Assembly: GCA_038049695.1 (NCBI GenBank) | Contig: CP142456.1 | Location: 73,865,422 to 73,929,421 of the forward strand | Origin: Cinnamomum chago | Lineage: Eukaryota > Streptophyta > Magnoliopsida > Laurales > Lauraceae | Direction of reading: 5' to 3' | Length of the DNA: 64,000 nt | Shown here: piece after piece, positions 49,901 to 62,098 of the stretch | Layout of the letters: each line of letters opens with the position of its first letter | Position numbering within the stretch: the stretch's first letter is position 1 | The notes under the pieces: model-generated | Told to the model about the DNA's origin: nothing | The model's input: the letters and a program-made list of their open reading frames with translations, nothing else | The model's database searches: none | Position numbers and translations under genes: made by a program

Positions 49901-52461
49901 ATTATAAAGCCATAACGATTTAGGAAACTCCAAGAAATCCAGCCAAATGTTAGATTTTGCTTTCTACTTCTCCCTATGCATTACATGTACATCAATGATT
50001 GACATAAACAGCTCCGTTTCGAAAAAAAATATTGACAAATACAGCCAGATAGACAGACATTGCAAAAGGCATGATTGGGTTTATTTAAACTTTTTGAAAA
50101 GCTCCATGATAGAGTTCTGTTCCAAGTATATGCCAACAGCAAAATGAAGAAAATATGTCTATAAGAAAGGAAAGGAAAAGTTCCATATGATCACTAACAG
50201 TTATTATTATTATTATTATTATAAATCAAAATCAGGTTTTAAGGGAGCTACTTTTTTCATGATAACACATACGTAAGTTTGGATTGGTTGACCCAACCTG
50301 TAAAAGTAGAAAGTGAATGATTTAGTGGTGCCTGCAAAAAAGGAGTTGTTAGTGGACCTGGCATCATGCACTTTTGTAGGTGCTGTCAATTACCACCCCA
50401 AAAGCAGTGGTGAATTTGTCCACCACTCCAAAGTCTAGCACTCTGCAACAATTTTTAGGAGCACAAATAACTTTGACAATGATTTGAAGTGTAAACCACA
50501 ACACAACAATTTCCAACAAAATGGAAGTTCAAGACCTTTCCATCCTAGACTAGAGCAGATGAAATTCCATAAACAACCAACAACAATGAATCAAAAGAGC
50601 TATGAGTAAAGACCTAGACTGTAGTGCCCAATGATTTCAATTTACAAGATACCACCTAAAAGTTACTCCACTGGATACAGTATTGGATATTCGACTGGAT
50701 ATAGTATCAGATGAACCTATCATAACAACTGAGTTATTCGAAACGCTCAAACAGCAACCAATCAGTCAAATAATTTTCACTGGGCTCTAATGCTTCAACT
50801 AGTCAGATACAACCTCTCCAAATAACTAATCAAGTGAGAAAACAGCAAATACTGGTGAGACTTTTGAACTATCACATCAAATAGGTACTAGAGACCAATT
50901 TCCATTTTCAAAAGAGAGAGAAACAAAAAGGGTAACAAATTCTGCAACTGAGCACATAGAGAATGACAAGGTAAAGAATCTACAACTAGATATGTTCAAA
51001 CAGATAAAGAGGAAGTGATACTTTGATACATTACATTAGACTCATCTTTGTTTCTATCAGATTCAATGGTTACAATCAGAAAACATGTACAAATCAAAAG
51101 TTTAAGGGAAATAATACAACAGTTGGAACTCGGAATTCAATTATAAAAAAAAAACAGATAACATAGGGTCCTATAGTTCTAGCATCCACAAAACTAAACA
51201 TTGAATAACCAAAAGCTTCAATCCAATAGAATCCATATTGAAGCACCCAATAAACACAACTCCAAAACTCAACAACACCTGAAATCCAATTCACCCAAAT
51301 ACCAAACCTCAAAACAAAAAACATTCAAATCAGAATTCAATGACCTTAAATCAAAATCCCCCAGAATCAGTTACAAAATCACTGCACCCCAAATAGCAAA
51401 AACTAAAATTCAGATGGATTCAAGCATCATAAAGTCTAAACAACCAACAAATCCAAAGACCCAGAAGATATCAGATTGAAATACCTGAAATGATAGTGGC
51501 CAAGACCATGCTTGACACCCCACTTGAACTCTCCAACATATCGACTCCCATCCTCACAAGTATGAACTCCACTCCCATGGCTCTGCCCGCTCGACCACTC
51601 TCCGGCGTAGACGTCTCCGGTGTAGAACCTGTAGACCCCATATCCATGCCGGAGACCCTGCCGGTACTGGCCGCGATACCGGCTTCCTCTCGCCCACGTC
51701 TCCACCCCATAACCATCATACTTCTCATCGACCCAATCACCCTCATACCTCCCACTCATGTAGTAGTAATACACGCCGCTGCCGGAGCACTTTCCGTTGT
51801 GGAATTCGCCCTCGTAGACATCTCCATTGCTGTAGACACGCACCCAGGAGCCAGAATTCGGCCGTTTCTCCGACTTGGGCTTGGAGCCAATGGACCAGAA
51901 GACTGGCGCAGAGGTGCGGCGGGTGGCCGGGGAGGAGGAGGAGGAGGAGGGGAAGAGATTGAGAGAGAAAGAGCGGCGAAGGGCGAGATTGAGGGTAAGG
52001 AGGAGGGCAGCGGAAAAGGCGAGTGCGGAGAGGAGATCAAGGAAGAAGGAGTGGGGGTTGAAGAGGAAGAAGTAGAGAGAAGGGAGAGAGAGGAGAAGGA
52101 GGAGGCGGAGGTGGGGGAATTGGAAGCGGAAGGCGGGTTTTGTGGGGTGATTGGAGGTGGAGGAGTGGAGGAGGAGAGAGTTGGAGGTTGAAGATGATGA
52201 TGATGATGAAGGGTGGGATGAGGTGGAGTTCATGAGAGGTCTCTTGTGGGGTGTGGAGAGGAAGGTGGGTGTTTCATTCTTTTGGATTTGGAGATTTGGG
52301 TTTTCTTGGATTTGGGGTATTTGAATCTGGGGTACTTCGATTTGGATTTGGATACTGTTGGGTTCCTCGGAATTGAGAAGAGGAGGAGGTTTGGGATTGA
52401 AATCGGAAGAGATGCCTCTGCTTTCTGTTCCGATCTGGAGGTTGGTTTTCTTCTGATGCAT
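43940..52461 (-). CDS. Membrane-anchored MORN-repeat protein
   Basis: Three exons on the minus strand: 52461-51485, 44779-44521 and 44116-43940. Introns are GT-AG and phases fit, giving 470 residues. The N-terminal part is Pro/Gln/Ser-rich and begins MHQKKTNLQIGTESRG. Two hydrophobic segments (about 119-135 and 140-161) predict a membrane hairpin. Seven full MORN motifs and one partial lie at about 215-400, for example YEGEFHNGK, YEGDWVDEK, YAGEWSSGQ and YEGAWHEGR. The MORN run continues across the exon 1-2 junction, which confirms the splice. The tail is an Ala-rich charged helix ending DIPIPIV. MORN motifs bind lipids or act as spacers. Plant relatives are sometimes labelled SET7/9-like or PIP5K-like, but no SET or kinase domain is present here. 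The exact role is unknown. Intron 1 is 6.7 kb because of transposons. Confidence 0.92.
45912..46801. mobile_element. TIR element with AGAGGAAATTA ends, in MORN intron 1
   Basis: 890 bp. The left AGAGGAAATTACC and the reverse complement of the right, AGAGGAAATTATC, begin TIRs of about 75 bp that include CACCAAAAAGGCCCCCATA on both sides. The flanks AAACATA and AAATATA differ at one base, a possible 7-8-bp target duplication. The interior is pyrimidine-rich with no transposase. Confidence 0.8.
47237..47752 (-). mobile_element. TRIM retrotransposon with three LTRs
   Basis: On the minus strand three related LTRs lie in a row: C (47752 to about 47655), B (47559-47455) and A (47343-47237). Each starts TGT(C/T)GAG and contains GGGGAGTATTGA or a close variant and ACCTCGAGGTTTTGGT or similar. 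After LTR B comes TGGTATCAGAGCC (47454-47442), the initiator tRNA-Met primer site. A polypurine CTCGAGGGGGAG stands directly before LTR A. There is no coding capacity, as in TRIMs. Three LTRs sharing internal regions indicate unequal exchange between LTRs. The C-B internal region has lost the primer site. Confidence 0.8.
47955..48178. repeat. 115-bp tandem duplication in MORN intron 1
   Basis: The unit from GCATTAAATATGG through GTTAAGGTGAATT occurs at 47956 and 48071, with very few differences (for example ATTAACG against ATTAATG), so it is recent. Confidence 0.9.
48323..48643. repeat. 107-bp tandem repeat, three units, with SINE-like head
   Basis: Units start GTGGCCAAAATTAGA at 48323, 48430 and 48537, exactly 107 bp apart. 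Each carries CAGCTCAGTTGGCTAAGG or a variant, like a tRNA A box. After the third unit a B-box-like GTGTTCGACACC follows (48660), so the array appears to be a repeated 5' part of a SINE. Confidence 0.85.
48723..49380. mobile_element. hAT MITE with perfect 8-bp target duplication
   Basis: 658 bp. The ends TAAGGATGAAAATAG and, inverted, TATGGATGAAAATAG match. A perfect 8-bp direct repeat GATAGGAG lies at 48715-48722 and 49381-49388, the hAT hallmark. Both ends are rich in GTAGCGGC-type words, so subterminal repeats are visible. It is inserted inside the element 48266-49744 and is therefore younger. Confidence 0.88.
49747..49890. repeat. 38-bp tandem repeat, about four units
   Basis: GAAATTAAGTCC recurs four times (about 49768, 49807, 49845, 49879) with AAAGAAAGAAAGCT-like spacers, directly outside the right end of the composite element. 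Confidence 0.8.
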
Positions 52462-52800
52462 TTACATATAGAAAAAGGCCTCCCTCTCTCTCTCTCTCTC
52501 TAAACAAGATCTTCTTCTCTCTAATAAAGACTTTCAGATCTTCTTCTTGCTCTTCTTCTTCTTCCTCCTCCTCCTCTTCTTTTTCTTCTTCTTGTTTGGA
52601 TTTAGGAGGTGCAATTGAACTTAGAAGACATATGTCTCTTTTCTATCTCTTTCTTTTTTGGTATTGAAATTATGATCTATGGAGAGAGGTTTTGTAGTAG
52701 ATACAAAGCATTGTTTTGAGTTTTGAATTTCTTCCTCGCTTTCTTTCTTCTCCCTTTTGTCTACCTCTCTCTTCTCACACTTCCTGGTCTTTTTTTAATG
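52462..52800 (-). promoter_or_regulatory. Probable 5' leader and promoter of the MORN gene
   Basis: Upstream of the start codon on the minus strand is a GA run (52482-52501 as CT on the plus strand) and a longer AAG/GAG-rich tract (52535-52600). Such GA-rich leaders are common in plant genes. No clear TATA box could be assigned. Confidence 0.45.
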
Positions 52801-52854
52801 GGATCTTTGGTCCTTTTTTTTTGCAGAGAGACGTGAGGTATCAACTCTAATTGA

Positions 52855-54365
52855 GAAATGCCCTAGTATTTGTTTTAAACTACTTAAATGCCATTCCTCT
52901 CTCGCTCCTTTTTGCTCTAATCATTTTCACAAACATTAATATCGAGAGTACAGTAGTTTAGGGCTGTTTGGATGTACTGGACGTACCGCAATTTGAAGTA
53001 TGGAGAATTGGAGATTTGAAATATCAAATCAATATAGAGAATAGAATATAAGGTTTTAGGATGGTGTTTGAATTTTAGTTGTTCAGTATGAAATTTATTT
53101 TATTTTTTGTATAAAAAATTGGAGGGTTCTTTTTTTTTTTTTTTTTTTCTTTTAATAGAGAAAGGAAGTTTTTTTTTTAATATTTTTTGAAAAATTCAGA
53201 AGAAATTTTAAAATTTTGTACTTTTGATGTAACCTTTTGTCATTTATTGTCTTGATTCACTTTATTTTAACTTAACTAGCTAATTGTCAAACACGCTTAA
53301 ATTAGAGAATTTTACTGAATAACATATAGTAGGTGGCCTTTACACGAAAAAAAAAAAGGTACTTCGAGCCTTGCAAGCAGGGTCAATCTTAACTTTGCGT
53401 CGCTCCTCATCTGGCGCCTCTGCAAGAGAGAACACCTAGGTTTCTTTAGGCTCATGTTTCTAAGCAACAGAATAGATAGAGATGAGGTCGTTCCTTCCTT
53501 CTAAGGCCACATCATTGTGGCTGCAGCGATGATGTTTCTTCTCCGGTGGTGAGACCATTACAAGCCTGCCAATCTATGATCAAGACTGTCTCCTCTTATT
53601 CCATATATTGACCGAACCCAAACCCACCCCAAAATTGAACATGAATAGGTCAACTTGAGTGTGGCGTGCATGCCCTAGATCTGGATATTTCTCCAAAAAT
53701 TAGGATTTTGGGAGGTGCGGTTAATAAATTAGAACCGTAGAAGATGATTGAAGAACTAGGTCTTTGTAATGTCCATCTGTTTTCATCTGCCCCATCTCTC
53801 TAGAGCCCATGCAAGACACTGTAACTCTCTGCACTGGCTAGGCCTATGAAAGACCAAACATCCTGAAATGGTTCTCACTGAATCATCTCACATGCCCTAC
53901 CACAATGTAAGAACTCTGGGACGATTCTACCAGATTCTATTTGCTAGGGGGATGGATTACTATGATGAGGGGTGATTGAATTGAGGCAGCCCAGCATCCT
54001 ACTTCCTCAGTTCTAGCCAAGCAGAACCCAGAGAGACCGTCTATAGCCCTATTCTTTTCTGCAACAAACGGAGACTCGAGCGACACTAGCATAGCTCCCG
54101 TAAAGGAGACGAGGGACGATAGCTGCTCTCAAAATTCTTTAAAAAATCGAAAATGGTTTGATGTAACTTTTTTCGTACCGCCCTAACTACCATTACCTTT
54201 TTTGTGCAACATCTACTTACGATGTATTTTCCTGTAAAACCCTCTAATTAGGACATGCCCTAGTATTTGTTTTAAACTACTTAAATGCCATTCCTCTGTT
54301 TTTCCTTTTTCCTCTTTCCTCTAATCATTTTCACAAACATTATTCTTGAGAGTACTATAGTTTAT
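52855..54365. repeat. 1.3-kb segment bracketed by ~115-bp direct repeats
   Basis: The stretch from ATGCCCTAGTATTTGTTT to GAGAGTAC near 52859-52970 recurs at 54249-54362 with few changes. Between them lies DNA of higher GC (53390-54130) without a frame I recognise. The arrangement could be a small LTR-type element, but no primer site follows the left copy. An alternative is a duplication around an inserted foreign segment. Confidence 0.6.
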
Positions 54366-55570
54366 TAGTTTCCCTTGGATATTATTTGGAAAATATTGTT
54401 AAAATTAAGGGTATTTACCTTCCTTTTGTCCTTTTCTCTCTACGGTACCTTCATTTATCTCTGTTTTAGTTATTCTAGGAAAAAAAAAATTTCTTACCTC
54501 AATTAAGGGGGTTAGGACCACGAGAGCCCACTCAAGTGGGAAGGAGAGCCCAAACATGTGGGAAGAGGAAGCCCATGAAATAAAATTTCCATCGACTATG
54601 TTGGGTCTTATTTTTTTTTCATCAAATTCCTTTTATGGTCTTTAGTGCAAAGGAATTCATGAAACCATACAACACCTATACAACTTATTAATTATATTTT
54701 TCTTCCAAAATTCTACACGTAGAGACAGTTACATAAGTTATTTTGTTTGTGCATCCTAAAGCTTACTTTTAAAATATAATATAAAGTCTTCTTCGCCCCT
54801 CCGATATCGTTCTACATTATCAATTAAAATATAGTCCTATAAATATTACAAATTATTTTTTATTACATCACATGCACTCATAATTTCACATCATCTCCTT
54901 TGGCAGTTACAAGATTTCATCGTCGGTCAATAAACATTCACAACCTTCTAAAAGGAAAGGGATAACCACAAAGAAGATGAAGTGAGTCGGGCGAAACAGG
55001 AATAAGAAAACAAATGAAAGATAAATAAAGAGAATCAAAGGTTGGGATCCTTAAACCCCTAAAGAGGAAAAAACTAAATAGCTCGGAAGAACGAATAGAA
55101 AGTACAAGAAAGAAAGGAGTTTTTTTTTTTTTTTTTTTTTGCTAAGGATTTATGTCCAATATCTAGCAATATTGCATAATAAGTGCAAAACATTCAAAAA
55201 GAAAAAAAGGGAAAACCGGTGTGAGGCCCTCACACGTTAATATGAAGTGCTTGGCCCCTCCACCATTATATACAAGTATAAGGAGATTTTTTCTGTAAAA
55301 ACCCCCTAAATTTTAAATTAACTTTTATATGACTAAAGTGGCTAAAAAATAGAAAAGATATATTAGATACCTATAAAAATATTTTATAGATAGTCCTTTT
55401 TCCCTAATTTAGTAAAAAAGTAATAATATTATACCATTTTCTCGAAATTTTGTATACGTCATAGACATTGAACAAATTAGTCATGACAAGGAAAAAAAGA
55501 TTTCACTCATAAAAAAAATTACGTTATTTGAACACATGAATCCCGAATTACACATAAACTTGGATACCTA
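54366..55570. other. Intergenic, no gene seen
   Basis: AT-rich. 54497-54590 (AGGACCACGAGAGCCCAC) resembles 60103-60200 and is probably a dispersed repeat. Nothing else is recognisable. Confidence 0.5.
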
Positions 55571-55585
55571 CACTTGGTTTATCAA

Positions 55586-56035
55586 TAGGGTTGTAAACGG
55601 GTCGGTTCCGGTTCGGGTCCAGGGTAGAACCGGAACCGGAACCGTTTTCTAAGAGGGGGAACCAGAACCGGAACCAATAATATTAAAAGGAACCAAAACA
55701 GGAACCGGAACCATTTGTGAGGCGGGTCTGGTTCCGGTTCCGGGTATGAAATGTAGAAAAGTAAAAACCCCAATGTAGAAAAGTAGAAAAGTAAGAAGGG
55801 TTTTATTTTCACATACTAAAGTTACCTTATGTTAGTGTATATTTGGTCGGGTCCCGGGTCCACGGGTCTAAGCCATTGTGGATCCGGAACCGGAACCGTT
55901 TATGTATCGGTTCCAAAAAAAGATCCGGAACCGGAACCATTTGCTTATTGGGACCAAAATAAGGACCCAAATCCGGAACCTAACGGATCGGAACCTTCGG
56001 GTAATCGGAGAATCAGGGACCCATTTACAACCCTA
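55586..56035. mobile_element. hAT MITE with perfect 8-bp target duplication and GGAACC repeats
   Basis: 450 bp. It starts TAGGGTTGTAAACGGGTC and ends GACCCATTTACAACCCTA, a clear TIR. A perfect 8-bp direct repeat TTTATCAA lies at 55578-55585 and 56036-56043. Subterminal regions are full of GGAACCGGAACC words on both sides, as in plant hAT non-autonomous elements. No transposase frame. Confidence 0.92.
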
Positions 56036-56417
56036 TTTATCAATAACCAAATAAGCCCATATATAGCTAGCAGGAGTTTCCCTTTGAAAAATATCTTTGT
56101 TAGAAGCCGAATCACTCTTCTATTTTCTTTTTTTTTTTTCTTTTTCCTTTTTTTTTTTTTTACATTTTTTTCACTAATCCATATAAATGGTATACAATAA
56201 TGTTGAAGAATAAGTCAATTATGAGAGTTTTTCTCAGGCGAATGTAAGCACCAAATCGTATGTGTGAAAATTAATCATTGCTTTGAGTGCTGAAGTTCCT
56301 ATTTAGCATTATCAGGTTCTATTGGTTTTCATGCATGCAGTTGGTGTGGACGTCCTCGAGAGAATTTTTTATTTAATTTTGTTCTTTAAAGTACATTAGT
56401 CAACCACTTTTTAAAGT

Positions 56418-56795
56418 AGGGGATATTCATGTGCATCCTTCGCTCACCAAGGACAAACTGAATGAGGCCCACTTAGGAACCCATTGATCATGGGACTTGT
56501 GGGGCATGGAAAGTGACATCTTGGATGAGACCATATATCAAGTTTGGGGTCAATCACACGTCTCTAACCGCTTCATCCATGGCCCACTAATTTAACGACT
56601 TAATAGTAAAAAAAAAAAAAAAAAATCTCTCAATCCAACGGTCCAATTCATTCAAATTGGTGAAAACCCAATGAGTCTAGTGCACTTAAAGGGGTCCCAC
56701 GTGTGTGGATGGTTCTGATGGATCAAAAAGTTCGCCCAACTATGTTGTCCCTCACCACAATATAGTGAGTGATGGATGCACACGAATATTTTTTC
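56418..56795. mobile_element. Longer MITE related to 23051-23233
   Basis: The left GGGGATATTCATGTGCATCC and inverted right AAAAAATATTCGTGTGCATC match each other and the ends of the short MITE at 23051. The interior has CCAACGGTCC and GGCCCAC words. The last bases are approximate because the right end runs into T-rich DNA. Confidence 0.7.
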
Positions 56796-56920
56796 TTTTT
56801 AAATATTATATATATAGAAAGTGGAAATGCTTTTTCGTAATGAAAGAGTTTCATGTTTGGTATGACCACTTTCCACAGCCGCGGGGGTGCAGGGCGGGTC
56901 CCAATGGCCGGGTTTGCTAA

Positions 56921-57031
56921 GGAATGAACTTGGAACTTATTTTTCGTAGCAGTCTACTAACGTGCCCTTACAAGTGGAATGAACTTGGAACTTATTTTTC
57001 GTAGCACTCTACTAACGTGCCCTTACAAGAG
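56921..57031. repeat. 55-bp tandem duplication
   Basis: GGAATGAACTTGGAACTTA to GTGCCCTTACAAG occurs at 56921 and 56976 with one or two differences. Confidence 0.9.
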
Positions 57032-58239
57032 GATTGAACTCACACTCAGCACACCACCAATTACCGCCCATACCTCCCAAGATTATCCTTTACACTCATT
57101 TGTTGCAAATTTTGGCTTGGTACTTCCCGGTACCTCCCAAGATTAGCTTGGTGGCATGAAAGAAATTACATTTAAGTGCAAACATAGCTCCTTTTCTTCT
57201 TCTTTTTTCTCTTTTCCTACATTAGAACATTGATTTAAGAGGGTTTCTTCCAATAAGCTAGAGTCTTATAAGACGCCTTGCCACTAAGCTATAGTACAAA
57301 CTTAGCTCCTTTGATACAATTTATTTTGTTGGTTTTTCTATATATTTGACATTTCTTTCAAGTAAATGGATCAACCAAACTATCTTCAGTAGCTCTAATA
57401 TCATTATGTGACTTCCTCAAGCCACTATATATCCACGTGATATTGTCTACTTTGATCAGAGTTTAACAACTTCAAAATGTGGCATGTGGGATTAAGGCTA
57501 AGCTGCACATATATGCCCACGGTTAGGAATTTGATGTTTTCAATATAAGACAAATGGAGTCTCTTATACTCTAGAGTGTTCTTTGGCCGGAGATGAGTAC
57601 ATTGGATGTCAACCAGATCTGTCGCCTTAGCTTAAGCCCATCGAATCTCACACGAGACCTATCAATCTCTGCTGCACAATTGATTTTCATGCATGTAAAT
57701 AGGCCCCCCATCCAAAATAAAATCCACAACTCATCTACTTAGGGTCCTAAGTCACTAATAAGTCTACGAAGGTGTCTAACCCAACCACATAGAGTAGATT
57801 CTAAGTAGAAAATATCTTCTCATGGCATTAAACCTAGAACCCAAACAATATGTAAAAATAAGAAGAAAAAAATGGTGGCTCGAATGATTTAGGACCAGCC
57901 AATAAAACATGTCATACTTTTCTCGATATGGCTATTACAGGTAGGTTTTTTTTTTTTTTTTTTTTTTTTTTGTTCTTTCCTACAATTTGTATTAGGAAAA
58001 TCTCCCCATTTGGACCTCTCCTTCTTTGTTTAATTACTTGGGCTTGTTTGGAAAATCTTATCGATATGAAATAGATCTGTATAATATAGATCTGTTTCAA
58101 ATGGGGCGATTTGAAATAGATGTTTAAAAAATAGTCTGCTTTGCTGGACCAAAACTGTTTGAAATAGAAATCTAATGGTTCAAAAATCTTCATTAATTTC
58201 TCAAGGTCTACAATGAATCAGGGCCTGGAATTCGTATCC

Positions 58240-58820
58240 GTGGTTTTTTTAGTATTCCAAAGAAGATCAGTCGTTAAGATCATGATTATGGGACCCACAT
58301 GACTTCATAAATGCAAATCTATGGTACTGTGTTTTTCGCAAATATCTCGAGATTTGAGAATGATCAACGGCTCAAATTTAAGGATAATGTTGTGTATGAT
58401 CATGTAAAGAGTTTTAATGGTTTAGATCATCATGTAATCTCCCATAAGTTAAAAAATAAAAATAAAAATGGACCGTGAAAGGTCACTTGGAATGCAAGTT
58501 TTTTAACCTAACCAAATCTAACAACTCAAAAGTGTTTTGTATTTTTCTCAAGATATACACCTAATCACTGGTTGAATTTTGGACCCTTAGCCGTTTTCAT
58601 TATTTCAAAGAGGATCAACGGTTATGATCATGATTATGGGTCCCACAAAAGCCCAAAAATGTGAATCTATGGTTTTGTGGTTTTATGCAAATATTTTGAT
58701 ATTTAAGAAAGATCAACGGTTCATATTGGACACATGGCTGTATTTGGTCTTGTTAAGATTTCTAATGGTTCGGATTCTTATGTAGGGTCTCGTAATTAAA
58801 AGAAAAAAAAAACGGTGATG
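58240..58820. repeat. Two diverged tandem copies of a ~347-bp repeat
   Basis: GATCATGATTATGGG at 58279 and 58626 mark two copies that share a GATCAACGG part, a GTGAATCTATGG part and a TAATGGTT part, with many substitutions. They look like repeated interior modules of a larger MITE. The boundaries are approximate. Confidence 0.65.
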
Positions 58821-61800
58821 AAAAAATAACGCCCGATGCACTGTAGCTGCGTATCTCTATGCACTTCAGTCTGTGAGGTCTGTATGAAACAACGTGGTGC
58901 TTATTGCTACTTTCTCAAAAAGACATTTTATGTCTTCTTGTGTTTACAAATAGACGGCACTTCCGTATTCCCAAACGGTCTATTCACGTTTGAAAATGGT
59001 ATTAAGACAAAAAGAGGCGCAAATAAGACCTGTGGTAAATCTGGAATATGAGGACTTGGAAATCAAATTATACTAGTAATTGAAGGGTAGTGGGTACTCA
59101 CTTTTTCTTTAAAAAAAAAAAATTTTGATCATTTCTTGTGTAGCCAACCTGAATGCGTGACTATCAAAGGAGGTAGGGAGATAGTTAGGTTTTTACATAG
59201 ATTAGGGGTATATATATAATATAAGGCTAGTTTTAATGATTATACATTTGGCAAACTTACTGTAAGAAAGTTCATGTTGAGTAATGCCTATATTAATGTC
59301 AAATTAGGATAAGTATCCATTCATAGGATAAAGGTGTGTGCGTGCATGAAAGAATTGGATTGATCACCATTGCCCCTTAAAACAAGAAAAAAAGCCCCAA
59401 TAAAGGGCGAATTTGACATTGAAGCCTTTGCTATTTTAGATCCCCTGTAGACTTTCAACTTTCCAAAAGGGTATTTATTTAGTAGCTAAGTCTTGGCCCA
59501 ATCTGCTACCCAAGTATGCAATGTTTAGAAAAGCTCACATGCCAATTGGTCTTTGGTTGCTTTTAAATTTTAATTGTTTGTTGAATATGTAGGGCTTTTA
59601 ATTTTTAATTGTTTGTTGAATATGTAGGGATTCATTTCATTAACATCCAATCAAATCTCTGTTGTTTCATGTCAGTGTAGGCACAATCTCAATTCTCACA
59701 AGCCAAAACGGTAATAACTTGAGAAAAAAGGAACTGCATACTAAAAGAAAGTTAGTGATTATGGAATTGTTAATATTTCCAAATATCCACTAGAAAAAAA
59801 AAAACCCTCATTTTATCCATGAAAGAGGAAATATTTCTGACATTGATCTTTATGTTCTTTTCTTTTTATCACACAGGTGACCCTGTCAATCAAAGATAAA
59901 CATCTTCTGAAATTCTACAGAAAGAAACATCTCTCATCAAGTCATCACTTTTTCATTAATCCCCATCACATGTTATGGGCCCTTTAATGTAAAAGCCTTA
60001 CCTCAATGATCACAAAATTCCTTTAAAATCTTGAATTTACATAAACTAAAGATACAAGCAAAAATTTTGAGTTTTTTTTTTTTTCTTTTTGTACCTTAGT
60101 TAATTAGGAGGCTAAGACCCAAGAGAACCCACACAAACGGAAAGAGGAAGCCCACATAAATGGAAAGAGTCCCTCACAAAGTCGGAAAAGAAGCCCACTC
60201 ACATGAGAAGAGTGGCATACCTTGGGATCGGTTCTCGCATTCGGGTGACATGTTGGGTCACCAACCGACTGAGTGACCACTTGATGTTAAAGATTTTGAT
60301 CATTTGACTAAAGTTAAAACAAACACCAGAGATGCAGTGGAAGAGGTTTAACTTTAACCCTTAGATCGTGTTCTTAATTCAACGGTTTTGGATCAATCGA
60401 AAGAACTATACAAAAAAATTATCTCTAAGTTACGTCCATATAGGCCGAGTATTTTTCACACAAGCATGACTCATCATCATAACCACTTTGAATACATAAA
60501 ATGTAAGAGAAGTTTTATTTCTATAGCAGCCGAAATATCTAATGTACCCCCTCATTTATTTGGTCTTAAACATTGGTACTACAGGAAAGAGTACAACATC
60601 AAGGATTCTACTTAATTATCACCAAATTTATGTGTGTTGTTTTCAAATTTCAAATGCAATTTACCCTCATAAATACTAGCAACAATGGCCCGGGCTAAAT
60701 AATAAAAATGTATTTAATTTTATTGATTTCTTTAAGATATTATCGATAAATAATAAAGCAAAATAAATAAATAAATTATTTAATAAAAAGAGTAAATTAA
60801 TTTATTTATAAAATTTAGATTGGAATGTTATTGTCATCATACTTTGAAATTGCATAAAAAAGAACTATATAAAAGAGAAGAATGATGAAGATAATTTTAA
60901 ATATATAAATATACATCAGTTACATGAAAAGTTTCATGCCTCCTCTTTAGCTCTATGCTATGTCGTAAGTTTTTTTTTTAGATAATATTGTCATTTTCTT
61001 ATTAATTATGAAACTTATTATTTTTGTTGATCAAGTCCATATATTATATATTCATTTGAGTTTAGCTTTATTGTAAAATGGTTGTCATAGAATATTAATG
61101 ACTATATAAGAAATCATATAAAATAGTTATTTCAAAAGTTTGATCATCTATGTTTAAAGTACAATGCATAAGTATGAAAATAATAACAACATTATTTATA
61201 GGGGTCAATATTCTAAAAATATAGTTATTTTTATAAATACCTCGTAAATAAATTCTAACTATCGATCAATATTCTAAAGTGGGGCTGGGTTCATTCCTCA
61301 TTAACTAATTTCAAGCTTTTGTTAATAACTATTAATAAAAAGGTGCTTTGTAATGTAGTGGCTGTGTCGCTCCTTTAAAATTCATATTATCCTGAGTTCG
61401 AGTCTGCCTTGGCCAATGGCAGAAGAATGGCGACATTAAAGTAACAGGTTTGGCTCCTTCTTTGCTAAAAATATATAACATATGCCAGTAGTTGCAGATT
61501 GGACATTGACATTGCATTTCATCCTTCTTACCAAATTAATAAAAGAGGTGACACTCCTGAAAGGGACATGGTTTAGTTTTGTCTACTTTTTTTTTTTTTT
61601 AAACGGTGTATAGTAATATGAAAAAAATGTTGTGGTCCTCAGACTACTGAAATGGGTTTGTATTACAGAGGGTGGGCCTCATGCAACGGCACAACACCCA
61701 CTTTAGTGGGTAGGCCCCTTTGTGGTGATGGGCCATGAAGAACAGACCCTTTCTCTAGTTATGTTAGGCTATCCCACTGTCACAAATATCACATTTAAAA

Positions 61801-62098
61801 TTGTGTTTCATGTTATTTACATTGCTCTCGGAGGAAAAAAAAAAAAGAATGAAGCTGGGATAAATGAAAATAATGGTACAAGAAAGATTATTGTTTAAAT
61901 TTGTATAAAATTATAAAATGAGAATAAGGAAATCTTTCTAAGAGATTATGTGATGTTAAGTGGTGAGATTTACTTAACATATTTTAGATTTACATTTTTA
62001 TTTTTAAAATAAAAGTTTAATTTTCCATTAGAGAAATAAGTGTCTAAGTACTTTTCATTTCTTATTAATTATATTTTGACAATATTTACTATTACTAT
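58821..62098. other. Long gene-free stretch
   Basis: AT-rich, dominated by A/T runs and small duplications (for example a unit of about 40 bp at 59560-59632). Short frames such as 60388-60615 have no recognisable motif. Nothing here supports a gene. Confidence 0.55.
61353..61460 (+). repeat. tRNA-like SINE head
   Basis: A TAGTGGCTGTGTC A-box-like and GAGTTCGAGTCTG B-box-like pair at about 40-bp spacing, then ATGGCAGAAGAATGG. Tail unclear. Confidence 0.4.

Noticed and set aside
51490-52191. 233-codon plus-strand frame opposite the MORN exon 1
   Set aside because: It is the antisense shadow of the MORN coding exon; its Gly/Glu-rich composition follows from the Ser/Pro/Leu-rich sense strand.
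60388-60615. 75-codon plus-strand frame
   Set aside because: No recognisable motif, AT-rich surroundings and no splice or promoter context.
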